DNA of 64,000 bases from Cladorhizidae sp. MBARI D1340-BT2 (GCA_028752905.1 JAQNBH010000011.1:18445909-18509908), one strand, 5' to 3'; counted from the first letter of the stretch, positions 28,901 through 43,100 are shown. The notes: generated from the sequence alone by a model not told the origin. Translations and numbers: made by a program.

Positions 28901-31900
28901 GGCAGCATCACATGGCCATTGTGAGTCAGCCCCTGGTGTGTGCTGTACTAGGAGACAGCATCACATGTCCATTGTGAGCCAGCCCCTGGTGTGTGCTGTA
29001 CTAATAGACAGCATCACATGACCATTGTGAGCCAGCCCTGGTGTGTGCTGTACTAGTAGGCAGCATCACATGTCCATTGTGAGCCAGGCCTGGTGTGTGC
29101 TGTACTAGTAGACAGCATCACATGTCCATTGTGAGCCAGCCCCTGGTGTGTGCTGTACTAGTAGGCAGCATCACATGGCCATTGTGAGTCAGCCCCTGGT
29201 GTGTGCTGTACTAGGAGACAGCATCACATGTCCATTGTGAGCCAGCCCCTGGTGTGTGCTGTACTAATAGACAGCATCACATGACCATTGTGAGCCAGCC
29301 CTGGTGTGTGCTGTACTAGTAGGCAGCATCACATGTCCATTGTGAGCCAGCCCCTGGTGTGTGCTGTACTAGTAGACAGCATCACATGTCATGTCCATTG
29401 TGAGCCAGCCCTGGTGTGTGCTGTACTAGTAGACAGCATCACATGACCATTGTCAGCCAGCCCTGGTGTGTGCTGTACTAGTAGACAGCATCACATGGCC
29501 ATTGTGAGCCAGCCCTGGTGTGTGCTGTACTAGTAGACAGCATCACATGTCCATTGTGAGCCAGCCCTGGTGTGTGCTGTACTAGTAGACAGCATCACAT
29601 GTCCATTGTGAGCCAGCCCTGGTGTGTGCTGTAGACAGCATCACATGTCCATTGTGAGCCAGCCCCTGGTGTGTGCTGTACTAGTAGACAGCATCACATG
29701 TCCATTGTGAGCCAGCCCTGGTGTGTGCTGTAGACAGCATCACATGACCATTGTGAGCCAGCCCTGGTGTGTGCTGTACTAGTAGACAGCATCACATGTC
29801 CATTGTGAGCCAGCCCCTGGTGTGTGCTGTACTATTAGGCAGCATCACATGTCCATTGTGAGCCAGCCCCTGGTGTGTGCTGTACTAGTAGACAGCATCA
29901 CATGTCATGTCCATTGTGAGCCAGCCCCTGGTGTGTGCTGTACTAGTAGGCAGCATCACATGGCCATTGTGAGTCAGCCCCTGGTGTGTGCTGTACTAGG
30001 AGACAGCATCACATGTCCATTGTGAGCCAGCCCCTGGTGTGTGCTGTACTAATAGACAGCATCACATGACCATTGTGAGCCAGCCCTGGTGTGTGCTGTA
30101 CTAGTAGGCAGCATCACATGTCCATTGTGAGCCAGCCCCTGGTGTGTGCTGTACTAGTAGACAGCATCACATGTCATGTCCATTGTGAGCCAGCCCTGGT
30201 GTGTGCTGTACTAGTAGACAGCATCACATGACCATTGTCAGCCAGCCCTGGTGTGTGCTGTACTAGTAGACAGCATCACATGGCCATTGTGAGCCAGCCC
30301 TGGTGTGTGCTGTACTAGTAGACAGCATCACATGTCCATTGTGAGCCAGCCCTGGTGTGTGCTGTACTAGTAGACAGCATCACATGTCCATTGTGAGCCA
30401 GCCCTGGTGTGTGCTGTAGACAGCATCACATGTCCATTGTGAGCCAGCCCCTGGTGTGTGCTGTACTAGTAGACAGCATCACATGTCCATTGTGAGCCAG
30501 CCCTGGTGTGTGCTGTAGACAGCATCACATGACCATTGTGAGCCAGCCCTGGTGTGTGCTGTACTAGTAGACAGCATCACATGTCCATTGTGAGCCAGCC
30601 CCTGGTGTGTGCTGTACTATTAGGCAGCATCACATGTCCATTGTGAGCCAGCCCCTGGTGTGTGCTGTACTAGTAGACAGCATCACATGTCCATTATGAG
30701 CCAGCCATGGTGTGTGCTGTACTACTAGTAGACAGCATCACATGTCCATTGTGAGCCAGCCCCTGGTGTGTGCTGTACTAGTAGACAGCATCACATGGCC
30801 ATTGTGAGCCAGCCCTGGTGTGTGCTGTACTAGTAGACAGCATCACATGACCATTGTGAGCCAGCCCCTGGTGCATGTGTAGCTATGTAGTGTTTCTTCT
30901 TTCTCACAAGTGTCTTGTGTAGATGAATTAAAGTTCTAATTTTTAAAGAGCTCTGACACGGGTGTCTAGTATACTACAGGAAGTATCTAGTATACTACCT
31001 AGTAAACTACAGGAAGTATCTAGTATACTACAGGAAGTTCTATGATGAATTCATGTAGTTTGAATCCCAGGAACTCTAGACACAATGTAAACGGTAGTAC
31101 TTCACTCACTGTGTATGGCTGTTCATTGTCTGTGAGACTGGCCACCATTGGGCAGGCTTCTTCTTCATAGGACTTTCTCATCACAGCTCCTTAGAAATGC
31201 ATAGCCTAGTAAGGATGCAGAACTTTGCATCGGGTTAGTGACTGGTTGACAATATTAGTTTCCCAGTTATTAGGCTAGGGCTAGGGCTAGGCTAGGTTTG
31301 TACGGAGGCCACATACATGTAGTGGCTGTCACCATCTTGCCTATGGAGCATGCTGGTGAGAGTGGAGTGCAGCTCTCTGTTGGTGCAGAGATGTGGGCTT
31401 ATGGTGGCCAAGCAGCAGCTGCAAGTCACCATTAGTATAGGGAAGAGCCAAACAGGAAGCCTTGTCATCACCAATATACTGAGTGGTACAGATACATATA
31501 TACTGTACATGTACATGTATGTGGCTAAGTGTGCAGACAGTGTAGCTCCTTTGACCTTAATATGTTGTAAATCTCCTGCCCTCTCTATTACACGCCACAC
31601 CAGGCCACACCCCCTCCTGTGCTGTGCATGTTTGCTGACACATGCTCTGTACAATACTGTATGTGGCTCTCTACTTCCAATGAATGCAGGACTAGCGATG
31701 AGAAGAGAGCTTTCTCCAGCGACTCAACGTGGGCCTTCATGGATGCATCAAATATCCTCTTTGCTGTGAGTGAGACGTGTGATTGGGCAGCAGTTGTGCG
31801 TGTGCATGGAGGTGTGGTATGGGTGTGGTTGGGGTGCAGGCGAGCACAGCTCTCCGTGTTGTCGCAGGAGCTCTGCATGGAGTGTCTGCACTGCTGCACC

Positions 31901-34900
31901 TGCATGTAGGGGGCTTCTTTTAGGATTGTATGAAAGGGGCATGGCATGCATGCGAGGGCCGATCATGGTGTGTGATACTACTACGGGGGGCAGTGGCACT
32001 ATGTGGAAATTTATCAATTACACTCCTAAGTTATTTCCAAGCCACGTGAACCCCAAAGGAAACCACGCCTAGGGGTAGTGTTGAATGTCTGTGTATTGTC
32101 CCCCCCACCTTCCCTCTCATATTCTCATCACATATTCCCAGTATGTGTCCACCGCAGGTTGTATGTGCCCTAGCTATATTTTCCCTCCATTTCCTTCCTC
32201 CCACTTCTCCTTTTTCCTTCTCTTATTTGTGCATACTGTACTCAGATGGTTTCCCTAAGACCATATTCATACTGTTTCCCACCAGCTGTACGTACTCACA
32301 TGGTTTGCCTAAGACCATATTCATACTGTTTCCCGCCAGCTGTGCATACTACTCACATGGTTTCACTAAGACCATATTCATACTGTTTCCCGCCAGCTGT
32401 GCATACTACTCACATGGTTTCACTAAGACCATATTCATACTGTTTCCCGCCAGCTGTGCGTACTACTCACATGGTTTCTCTAAGACCATATTCATACTGT
32501 TTCCCGCCAGCTGTGCGTACTACTCACATGGTTTCCCTAAGACCATATTCATACTGTTTCCCGCCAGCTGTGCGTACTACTCACATGGTTTCCCTAAGAC
32601 CATATTCATACTGTTTCCCACCAGCTGTGCGTACTATCACATGGTTTCCCTAAGACCATATTCATACTGTTTCCCGCCAGCTGTGCGTACATGTACTACT
32701 CAGTTGGTTTCCCTAAGACCATATTCATACTTTTCCCCGCCAGCTGTGCGTACTACTCAATACATGTATATGTAGCAGTACTGAGGAAACTTTTTTTATT
32801 CCCTCACTGCGTGATATTAAAACTTGTGAGGGAGGAAGAGTATGTACTGTGAACTTTGAAGCACACACCCACTTATATAGCCAGAAATGTTGCCAGCTGA
32901 GGATTCGAGTTTTGGGTGGACATTGAACTTGGCAACGGTGATAATGTGGGTGTGGCCAGATATACTGGCAGCAGTTTAGAATTTGCTTGTTGTGTGAGAG
33001 GCCACCACAGTGTACACCACCTTACCAACACATCTATATAGTACCTCCTTACCAACCCGGGTTTCATACGGGGGGGGGGGGGGGACCCCCCCCCCCCAGG
33101 ATTTTCAAAAATTATGATGTCATAGTGCAACATTGACACTGACATTTTGCTAACATTATAGTAATTTAGAAAACAGAATTTTATAAAGCAATACGACGAT
33201 TTTTCTCCTTGAATATGTCCAAAATTGCACTAAAATCTACTGAAGTCAGTCAGGCCCTTCAATTGCGATTCGCATGAGCCTAGCAAGGTTGATGTCACTT
33301 AGTCTATTTCGAAGACATGTCTTCACAATCTTCATCCGACTAAAAGAACGTTCGACAGTAGCTGTTGCAATTGGAAGAGTTAGCAAAATATCCAGTAACT
33401 TGAAAATCTCTGGGAAGATATCTTTGTATGCTCCTGAAAGCTCCATCTCTGTCTTCATATCCTGTAGAGTGGGTGGTTTACTTAGTTTCTTTTTCTCCAT
33501 CATTTTCTTCTTCTCTTGTGCCAAGACTCTCTTAAAAACTCTCCACTCAGCAAAGATTTCTTCTCCATCCACGAGAGGTGGAGAAGTGAAGGTTTCACCA
33601 TCAAACTCTACAGTTGCTTCTTTCCCATAGAAGTTAACTAGAGTTTGCAGTTGTGGATTGCCATACTCAAGAAGAGCAGTATCTTCTGTTGGCATCGAAG
33701 CAGGGTCAAAGATCGATGAGGAGACAAGTAGCTCCACAGCACCATCAGTAAAGCGGCCATTTATATTGGAAACAAGTTTGTCAATGTATGGAATAGCTGT
33801 TGAATTGCGGTACTCACTCATTGATGTGGCAGCTGCACTGCCAGTTCAAGTTGAACTCCTCCTGCATGTGATGTCATGTTCACTAGCAAGCATGTCAACA
33901 GTTGTTTCCACCAGAGAACACCATTGTGCATCCTCATTCTTGAGGCATTTCAACTCTGAAACGATGCTCTCAAGGATGATTGGCAACTTGCTGAAATCAG
34001 TTGCCGTGCTTTGCATAAAGCAATTGAGCTTAGCAAGAAGATCAAGCACGGATGGTAGCAGAATGATAGTGGCCACTCCACTATAAGAGCCCAACACCAA
34101 CGCTATGCCATATGCTTCTGCGTCACCACAATCTTCATAGAGCGTGTGCAAAGTAGTTAACAGAGCAGGAAGCTCCTTGCGAATGGCTCGCACACATCTC
34201 TCATGAGATAGCCTTCTTGTTTGGCTTGGTTTGACTACTTTCAGCTCTGGAAAATTTAGGACTGACTGCACATTTTTCAGAGCTTCTGCTTTTTTGGGGG
34301 AATAATAAAACAATTTCCACAAGCTGGCCATTGTGCCAAACATCTTTTTCACGGTAGCAACAGACTCGGCTGCTTACATGGAAGCAAGCTGCAACCTGTG
34401 GCAGGAGCAGTGGATGTAGAGAGCATGGGCTGCATGCACCCTCATCCTTCTTTGCACTCCACTTCTGCAACCAGAGAATGTTGCAGCACCGTCATACCCT
34501 TGTCCAACAAGCTTAGAGTAATCAAGATTCTTCTCACTGATGAAGGAAGTTAGAGCATGTGTAATTTCTTCAGCATCAGTGGATTTGAGATGAAGAATCG
34601 TCAAAAAGTGTTCCTCTGGGTGACCATCCACAAGCCACCGGAAACAAATCGATAGCTCCTCCTGTGTGGAAATGTCTTGACTCTCATCTGCTAGAATTGA
34701 GAAGAACGGGCTGGATTTCAGGCTTTCTATCAGCTTTCTGTCAAGCTATGTGTCAATGGCTTCAATCAGTGACATAGTGCTGAACTTGGAGGTGTACTGG
34801 GCATTAGATGGGTCTTCATTGATATGTTGCTCAAGTAATTTATCCCCATTGGCAACTAGGAGCTGGATCAAATGTGGATAAACACTCATATGAGGAATTC

Positions 34901-37056
34901 TATTCTTGACCAGAAAGTAGACTGCTCTAAACAGATTGAGTAACACACACCGATTTCTCTGTACAGACTTCCCACTCTCTACTTGCTGTGCCATGGCACC
35001 AACAGCTGCAGCATCTCTGTGCCATTGGGAGTCTGCATGCTTCTTCAGTCTTCACTAGCAAGGTTCCAGTCAACTATGCCTCTGGTTGTCCAAGCACCCC
35101 TTGACTCAACAGGGGGCTTCCCCCAATTCTGGCATAAGCCTCCACTAGGATCCTTGCAGGGGTATTTCTTCTCCCATTCTTTTTTAAATGAAAGTTTTTC
35201 CCTGTAGACCTTGTAGACCTTCCTCTTTTCACTAGCACTGAGTTTGTTCTTCTTCTTCTGAGGCTCCTGCTGATTGTCAGTTGTCTGGGAGAGACTGGAT
35301 GAGGAATGGGCAGCTTCCTGATCAGTCAACGAGTCTGATGCATCACTGCTTGTCCTCTTTCGAAAGTAGGCTCTGAGATCCATGTTTGTGAATGATTTCT
35401 TCAGGGAGATCAACCCACCAGGGGGAAAAAATCAAGGAGCAGTGCTCTTACAAACTCAACAGGCAACTAACAGACAACACTTTATTAGACTAGTATTTAC
35501 AGATTTCTCTTTTATACTTAACTCAGCATACAATCAATCAATACTAATCAACAGCACATTCACAACACATAACCACAACTTTCTGGCACAAACACACAAA
35601 CATATCCATCTAAAGCAATTACAAAGCAATCAACACATGCATAACACAATCATAAACTATCCTGCTGCACACAAACACACAAACATGTCCCCACAAGCCA
35701 ATCATGTCCCCACAAGCCAATCATGTACCCACAAGCCAATCAACAACATATTATATCACCAAAAGTTTTAGCAAGTTACTGAATGTGGCAAATGTAAGTC
35801 ATACCCACAGATAATCAGTGGCTGACACTTTCCAGCTACATAGTATAGCTGCTAAAAGTGGGCGATGCTAAGCTGGATACTTTTCTCCCCCCTCCAACCC
35901 AAAATCCTGTATGAACCCTGCCAACACATATATAATACCTCCCTACCAACACATATATAGTACCACTTTACCACCACACATACCACCTTACCCACACACA
36001 CCACCTTACCACCACACACACCACCTTACCACCACACACACCACCTTACCACCACACATACCACCTTACCACCACACACCACCTTACCACCACACACACC
36101 ACCTTACCACCACACACACCACCTTACCACCACACACACCACCTTACCACCACACACCACCTTACCACCACACATACCACCTTACCACCACACACACCAC
36201 CTTACCCACACACACCACCTTACCACCACACATACCACCTTACCACCACACACACCACCTTACCACCACACATACCCTTACCACCACACACACCACCTTA
36301 TCACCACACACACCACCTTACCACCACACACACCACCTTACCACCACACACACCACCTTACCACCACACACACCACCTTACCACCACACACACCACCTTA
36401 CCACCACACACACCACCTTACCACCACAAATACCACCTTACCACCACACACCACCTTACCACCACACACACCACCTTACCACCACACACACCACCTTACC
36501 ACCACACACACCACCTTACCACCACACACACCACCTTACCACCACACACACCACCTTACCACCACACATACCACACATGTACCACCTTACCAAGACACTT
36601 ACCATATTTTAACACTACCAATGCTGGTAGGGGGAAAAGAAAATGACCCCACCCAGGACTGACATTGAGTACCACATTCGTGCATATATAGACAGACATT
36701 GACAGACATTGCTCTCCATTATTAGTCTTGCTAGCCATACCCTCTCACTGGATGTGTGAAGGTGTGGCTCGCAAGACTAATAAACCATTATGGCCACTGA
36801 TTAATAAACTGAGTAATAAAAATTAAAAAATCCTCGAAGCCATCGTACACAACTTCCCATTATTGGTGATTGTGGACCTTGCATACCGAAGTGAACGGAA
36901 AACAGAGAGAATTTTCCCTTTTCCATTTTATTATCTTTTACCATAAACTTAATATTTTATGAAAATTATAATGATTATATGATGGTGGCAATAATGATGA
37001 TGATAATAAAAATAATAGCAATAATAATAATAGTAGTAGGAGTAGTAGTAGTAGTA

Positions 37057-37105
<49 letters not shown>

Positions 37106-40100
37106 CAACAAACAAATAATAATAAAAAAAAAAATAATAATAATAGTATTCTTTCTTTATCATTTTAAATTTTCTATTAATTAATTGTTTGTTTATTTGT
37201 TAAATTATTTTGTTTATAATTTTTATTTTTTTATTACTAGTAAAAAGGTGCCTTCTGGGACAGTTTTTTGGTCGTCATCAAAGAAGTCGTCATCAAAGAA
37301 GTCATCATCAAATAATGTAATCAAGGAGCTTGAAAATAGAGATGAGCGGGGAAAAATGGCAAATGTCAGCAGGTCACTGCCATGGCAAACTTTATACGAC
37401 CTCTGCAAACTGCTTGCATTAAGCAACTCTAACGTAGAAAGTTGCCATCCGCAGGAGCGAGGGGAGAAAAGGGGGTCCCCTCAGGCTACTCCAAGTAACC
37501 CCCCCCCCCCCCCCCCCCCCCCAGATACTGTGGAGAGCTACTTGCTTTACTTGAATTTTGCTCTCATGCTCGTAGTAGAAACCTAACAGAAAAATGTTCA
37601 TTTATGGTAGCAATGTTTAAAGACCTCCGAGACCAAATCCGAGGCTGTCATTGGCTCTGGAGTATCAGCCTATCTAGCAAACTGTGAGATCTAATGCAGC
37701 TAGCGAGGGAGTTTGTTGGTGGCATTGCCATGGTGAATAATTTATAGGCTATCCTTGGCACAAAGATGCATGTGCAGGTATGTCCTAAACAAAAGGTTGA
37801 CAACGTGTGCATGCTGTTTCTGGCGATGGTGGCCTCTAAGTGTGTTGAAACCAATCCAAGCCTCGTACTGGCTGTGCTGGGTCTAATTGCCCCTGGTGTC
37901 CATGTGAAAGCCCGTGCTGTTGCAGCAGACCCGAGAAAAATGCAAACATAGACAACATTTCATTTATTATATATATATAATATATATTATATATATTATA
38001 TATACATATGTTATATATATTAATATATATATAATATATATATATATATAGGATAAGAAGTAGAAAATACTAATTAAGTAATTTATTGATAGTTATTGAT
38101 ATTAAGCAAGCCTTGATTTATTTATTTAGTGAAAAAAATATTTAATTTTTTAAATAGTAGTAGACAACATTAATAATATGAAGGCCCAGCCTATCCTCAG
38201 TGTCAGTGCCTCCAGCTTATCCTCAGTGTCAGTGCCTCTAGCTTATCCTCAGTGTCAGTGCCTCCAGTTTATCCTCAGTGTCACTTATATCCTCAGTGGC
38301 AGTGCCTCCAGCTTATCCTCAGTGTCAGTGCCTCTAGCTTATCCTCAGTGTCAGTGCCTCCAGCTTATCCTCAGTGTCAGTGCCTCTAGCTTATCCTCAG
38401 TGTCAGTGCCTCCAGCTTATCCTCAGTGTCAGTGCCTCCAGCTTATCCTCAGTGTCAGTGCCTCTAGCTTATCCTCAGTGTCAGTGCCTCCAGCTTATCC
38501 TCAGTGTCAGTGCCTCCAGCTTATCCTCAGTGTCAGTGCCTCCAGCTTATCCTCAGTGTCAGTGCCTCCAGCTTATCCTCAGTTAAAAGTTTAAAATGTT
38601 AAATGTGTACCTATAGAAAGCGAAATGGAACATTGGAGTTATGTCATTATTAATGGTATTTACATTTGTAGAAAGCCAAGGAACGCGTGTACGGCTCTCG
38701 GGGCCTTTCAGAAGCCAAGAAAACCAGAGGGTGAGTTCGAGGATATACTCGACCTACAAGTCTAGTGCTCAGATGTCTTATCTTGTGCGCAATATGTACA
38801 TGCATAGGAGGTTGCATAGGAGGTTGAAAGTGTTGAATTATTCAGAACCTTGCTGTGTTTCTGTTTTATGCAGTGAGGACGTGTCAGGTCCAGAAGGTGA
38901 GCCTCTGTTGTGTGAGTGTGTGTATGTGTGTGTGTGTGTATGTGTGAGGGTGTGTGTGTGTGTGTGTGTGTGAGTGTGGTTTGTTCTCTGGTATCTGTGT
39001 CCACCACAGAGAGGACAAAGTAAGCTTCACGAGAGCCTTGAATCTGGTTACCTCGACATGCCGTCTCTAGTTGGGATAGTTCATCCCAAAGATGCCTCTA
39101 CAAGAAACTCTATTTCAGTGCCATGGGATATATTCTTATTTGTTGTTTGCCTACCATTAGAGTAGTAGTTTGATAAAATGGACCACATTTCTTAGACAGT
39201 GGCACACGTTCTGAACATGTAGTCACTCTACTCCTCAAAACATAACAGAATTGCTCACGTCCACTTGACTATCGTAAGGCAATGAATATCCTTTCATACA
39301 GCTCAATACCCACACACACACACATGAATGTACATGCACATGCACACTCCACACACACTCACACATGCATGTGTACAGTATATATACATGCACACTCCAC
39401 ACACACTCACACATGTACATACACATGCACACTCCTCACACACTCACACATGCATGTACATACACATGCACACTACACTACACACACACGTGCGTGCACA
39501 CACACACACCTTGGCCTGTCAAGGTGCAGCGCTCCTCTTTTATTTGGGGAACAAAGTGCGAGCCTTGTCTCCTCTATGTCATGTTCCTGTGCACCTGTGC
39601 CTGCCAACGTCCTCTGCAGAACCATGTATTACATATTCAAGCCCTGATGACCATCACACAATGCTCCCACACTGGCCTCTGCCTTTCATGTGCACATTTG
39701 TGGCTCTTCTTATCAGTTTCTCTTCTGAAACTCCTCGAACACACTTCACACCACCTCACTGGCTTGTAGCCTGTGCCGTGGCCTTGTCTCTCAGAGACAC
39801 TCCATGCCAACCTCCACAGATGTCTCCAGCTAGAGCAGGAGACTCCCTCTCACCATAGGGCACCAACGTTCCCTCACCAAGCAAGTGCAGAGGTTGAGCA
39901 ACAAGTGCCATGCCTCAGCCTTGTTGCACAACACAAGTGCCATGCCTGGGCCTTGTTGCACAACACAAGTGCCATGCCTCGGCCTTGTTGCAGACCATTT
40001 TCCACATCAATCTCTTTCAGGAGATTGCCATCTAGTTGGATTCTTGCTTGCATGCTTAATGGAAGGATTTGATCATCAGGACAACCAATGCCATCTACAT

Positions 40101-43100
40101 GCCCTGAGGATCTGCTGGACAACCAATGCCATCTACATGCCCTGAGTATCAGCTGGACAACCAATGCCATCTACATGCCCTGAGGATCAGCTGGACAACC
40201 AATGCCATCTACATGCCCTGAGGATCTACTGGACAACCAATGCCATCTACATGCCCTGAGGATCTACTGGACAACCAATGCCATCTACATGCCCTGAGGA
40301 TCAGCTGGACAACCAATGCCATCTACATGCCCTGAGGATCTACTGGACAACCAATGCCATCTACATGCCCTGAGGATGGACAACCAAGCTCCCTCAATGC
40401 CATCTACAAAGCACTTCTAAGAATAGAGTCATATGCTTTTATCGGGTCAATGGAAGGTCACAAGCAGACTCTATCTCCCATGACTTCTCCACCATTTTGA
40501 TGCATCAAGATCATATCTGCACAGCCACTCCCCTTTATGAAACCACATTGGAACACTCGGCACAGCCAGTTCTTGCTACCTCTCCTGCAACACTCTTGCA
40601 ACCTCTCCTGCAACACCCTTGCAACCTCTCCTGCAACACCCTTGCAACCTCTCCTGCAACACTCTTGCAACCTCTCCTGCATCATCCCTGCAACACTCTG
40701 CAACCTTTCCTGCATCATCCCTGCAACACTCTTGCAACCTCTCCTGCAGCATCCTTGCAGCCTCTGTGAACCATGGTGTTTCCCAGTGAACCAAGGTGTT
40801 CCCAGTGAACCACGGTGTTCCCAGTGAACCAAGGTGTTCCCAGTGAACCAAGGTGTTCCCATTGAACCAAGGTGTTCCCAGTGAACCATGGTGTTCCCAG
40901 TGAACCAAGGTGTTCCCAGTGAACCAAGGTGTTCCCAGTGAACCAAGGTGTTCCCAAGGTGTTCCCAGTGAACCATGGTGTTCACAGTGAACCAAGGTGT
41001 TCCCAGTGAACCAAGGTGTTCCGAGTGAATCAAGGTGTTCCCAGTGAACCAAGGTGTTCCTAGTGAACCAAGGTGTTCCCAGTGAACCAAGGTGTTCCCA
41101 GTGAACCAAGGTGTTCCCAGTGAACCAAGGTGTTCCCAGTGAACCATGGTGTTCCCAGTGAACCAAGGTGTTCCCAGTGAACCATGGTGTTCCCAGTGAA
41201 CCATGGTGTTCCCAGTGAACCAAGGTGTTCCCAGTGAACCATGGTGTTCCCAGTGAACCATGGTGTTCCCAGTGAACCATGGTGTTCCCAGTGAACCAAG
41301 GTGTTCCCAGTGAACCATGGTGTTCCCAGTGAACCATGGTGTTCCCAGTGAACCATGGTGTTCCCAGTGAACCAAGGTGTTCCCAGTGAACCAAGGTGTT
41401 CCCTGTGAACCATGGTGTTCCCAGTGAACCAAGGTGTTCCCAGTGAACCAAGGTGTTCCCAGTGAACCAAGGTGTTCCCAGTGAACCATGGTGTTCCCAG
41501 TGAACCATGGTGTTCCCAGTGAACCAAGGTGTTCCCAGTGAACCATGGTGTTCCCAGTGAACCAAGGTGTTCCCAGTGAACCAAGGTGTTCCCTGTGAAC
41601 CAAGGTGTTCCCAGTGAACCAAGGTGTTCCCTGTGAACCAAGGTGTTCCCAGTGAACCAAGGTGTTCCCAGTGAACCAAGGTGTTCCCAGTGAACCAAGG
41701 TGTTCCCAGTGAACCAAGGTGTTTCCAGTGAACCAAGGTGTTCCCAGTGAACCAAGGTGTTCCCAGTGAAGCAAGGTGTTCCTGGTGAACCAAGGTGTTC
41801 CCAGTTAACCAAGGTGTTCCAAGTGAACCAAGGTGTTCCCAGTGAACCAAGGTGTTCCCAGTGAACCAAGGCCTTCCCAGTGAACTAAGGTGTTCCCAGT
41901 GAACCAAAGTGTTCCCAGTGAACCAAGGTGTTCCCAGTGAACCAAGGTGTTTCCAGTGAAGCAAGGTGTTCCTGGTGAACCAAGGTGTTCTCCCAGTGAA
42001 CCAAGGTGTTCCCAGTGAACCATGGTGTTCCCAGTGAACCAAGGTGTTCCCAGTGAACCATGGTGTTCCCAGTGAACCAAGGTGTTCCCAGTGAACCAAG
42101 GTGTTCCCTGTGAACCAAGGTGTTCCCAGTGAACCAAGGTGTTCCCTGTGAACCAAGGTGTTCCCAGTGAACCAAGGTGTTCCCAGTGAACCAAGGTGTT
42201 CCCAGTGAACCAAGGTGTTCCCAGTGAACCAAGGTGTTCCCAGTGAACCAAGGTGTTTCCAGTGAACCAAGGTGTTCCCAGTGAACCAAGGTGTTCCCAG
42301 TGAACCAAGGTGTTCCCAGTGAACCAAGGTGTTCCCAGTGAACCAATGTGTTCCCAGTGAACCATGGTGTTCCCAGTGAACCAAGGTGTTCCCAGTGAAC
42401 CAAGGTGTTCCCAGTGAACCAAGGTGTTCCCAGTGAACCAAGGTGTTCCCAGTGAACCAAGGTCTTCCCAGTGAATCAAAGTGTTCCCAGTGAACCAAGG
42501 TGTTCCCAGTGAACCAAGGTGTTTCCAGTGAAGCAAGGTGTTCCTGGTGAACCAAGGTGTTCCCAGTTAACCAAGGTGTTCCAAGTGAACCAAGGTGTTC
42601 CCAGTGAACCAAGGTGTTCCCAGTGAACCAAGGCCTTCCCAGTGAACTAAGGTGTTCCCAGTGAACCAAAGTGTTCCCAGTGAACCAAGGTGTTCCCAGT
42701 GAACCAAGGTGTTTCCAGTGAAGCAAGGTGTTCCTGGTGAACCAAGGTGTTCTCCCAGTGAACCAAGGTGTTCCCAGTGAACCATGGTGTTCCCAGTGAA
42801 CCAAGGTGTTCCCAGTGAACCATGGTGTTCCCAGTGAACCAAGGTGTTCCCAGTGAACCAAGGTGTTCCCTGTGAACCAAGGTGTTCCCAGTGAACCAAG
42901 GTGTTCCCTGTGAACCAAGGTGTTCCCAGTGAACCAAGGTGTTCCCAGTGAACCAAGGTGTTCCCAGTGAACCAAGGTGTTCCCAGTGAACCAAGGTGTT
43001 CCCAGTGAACCAAGGTGTTTCCAGTGAACCAAGGTGTTCCCAGTGAACCAAGGTGTTCCCAGTGAACCAAGGTGTTCCCAGTGAACCAAGGTGTTCCCAG

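Larger units (their letters stand above)
33057..35920 (-). mobile_element. hAT-superfamily DNA transposon, about 2.86 kb, dead
   Basis: The right end, read on the minus strand, is CAGGGTTCATACAGGATTTT, a typical CAGGG hAT terminus. The left end is the matching CCGGGTTTCATAC, then a run of 15 G, one A and 12 C, then AGGATTTT, so the inverted repeat is split by a G/C homopolymer insert. The transposase pseudogene fills most of the interior. The element interrupts a minisatellite; an 8-bp target duplication is not clear (flanks share CCAAC but are themselves repeats). Confidence 0.82.
39520..40765 (-). pseudogene. LINE-type reverse transcriptase remnant, antisense in intron 11
   Basis: Minus-strand peptides follow the order of a LINE reverse transcriptase: [11 protein letters not shown] (about 40700-40600), [16 protein letters not shown] (about 40560-40510), then in the same frame [12 protein letters not shown], a stop, and MALRELGCP (about 40430-40375), then in another frame [20 protein letters not shown] and GLQQGRGMA (about 40060-39965). 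These correspond to the QxGFRxGR, KAYDSVPREALW and NGLRQGxxMAP motifs of the RT domain. Stops and frame changes show it is dead. The catalytic YADD-type motif was not found. Sequence 39520-39870 may be the decayed downstream part. Family assignment beyond LINE-like is not attempted. Confidence 0.72.

Noticed and set aside
33246..35413. Stop codon reassignment or readthrough in the hAT transposase
   Set aside because: TAG, TAA and TGA each occur once and there is also a frameshift; ERCC4 exons read with the standard code. Decay is sufficient.
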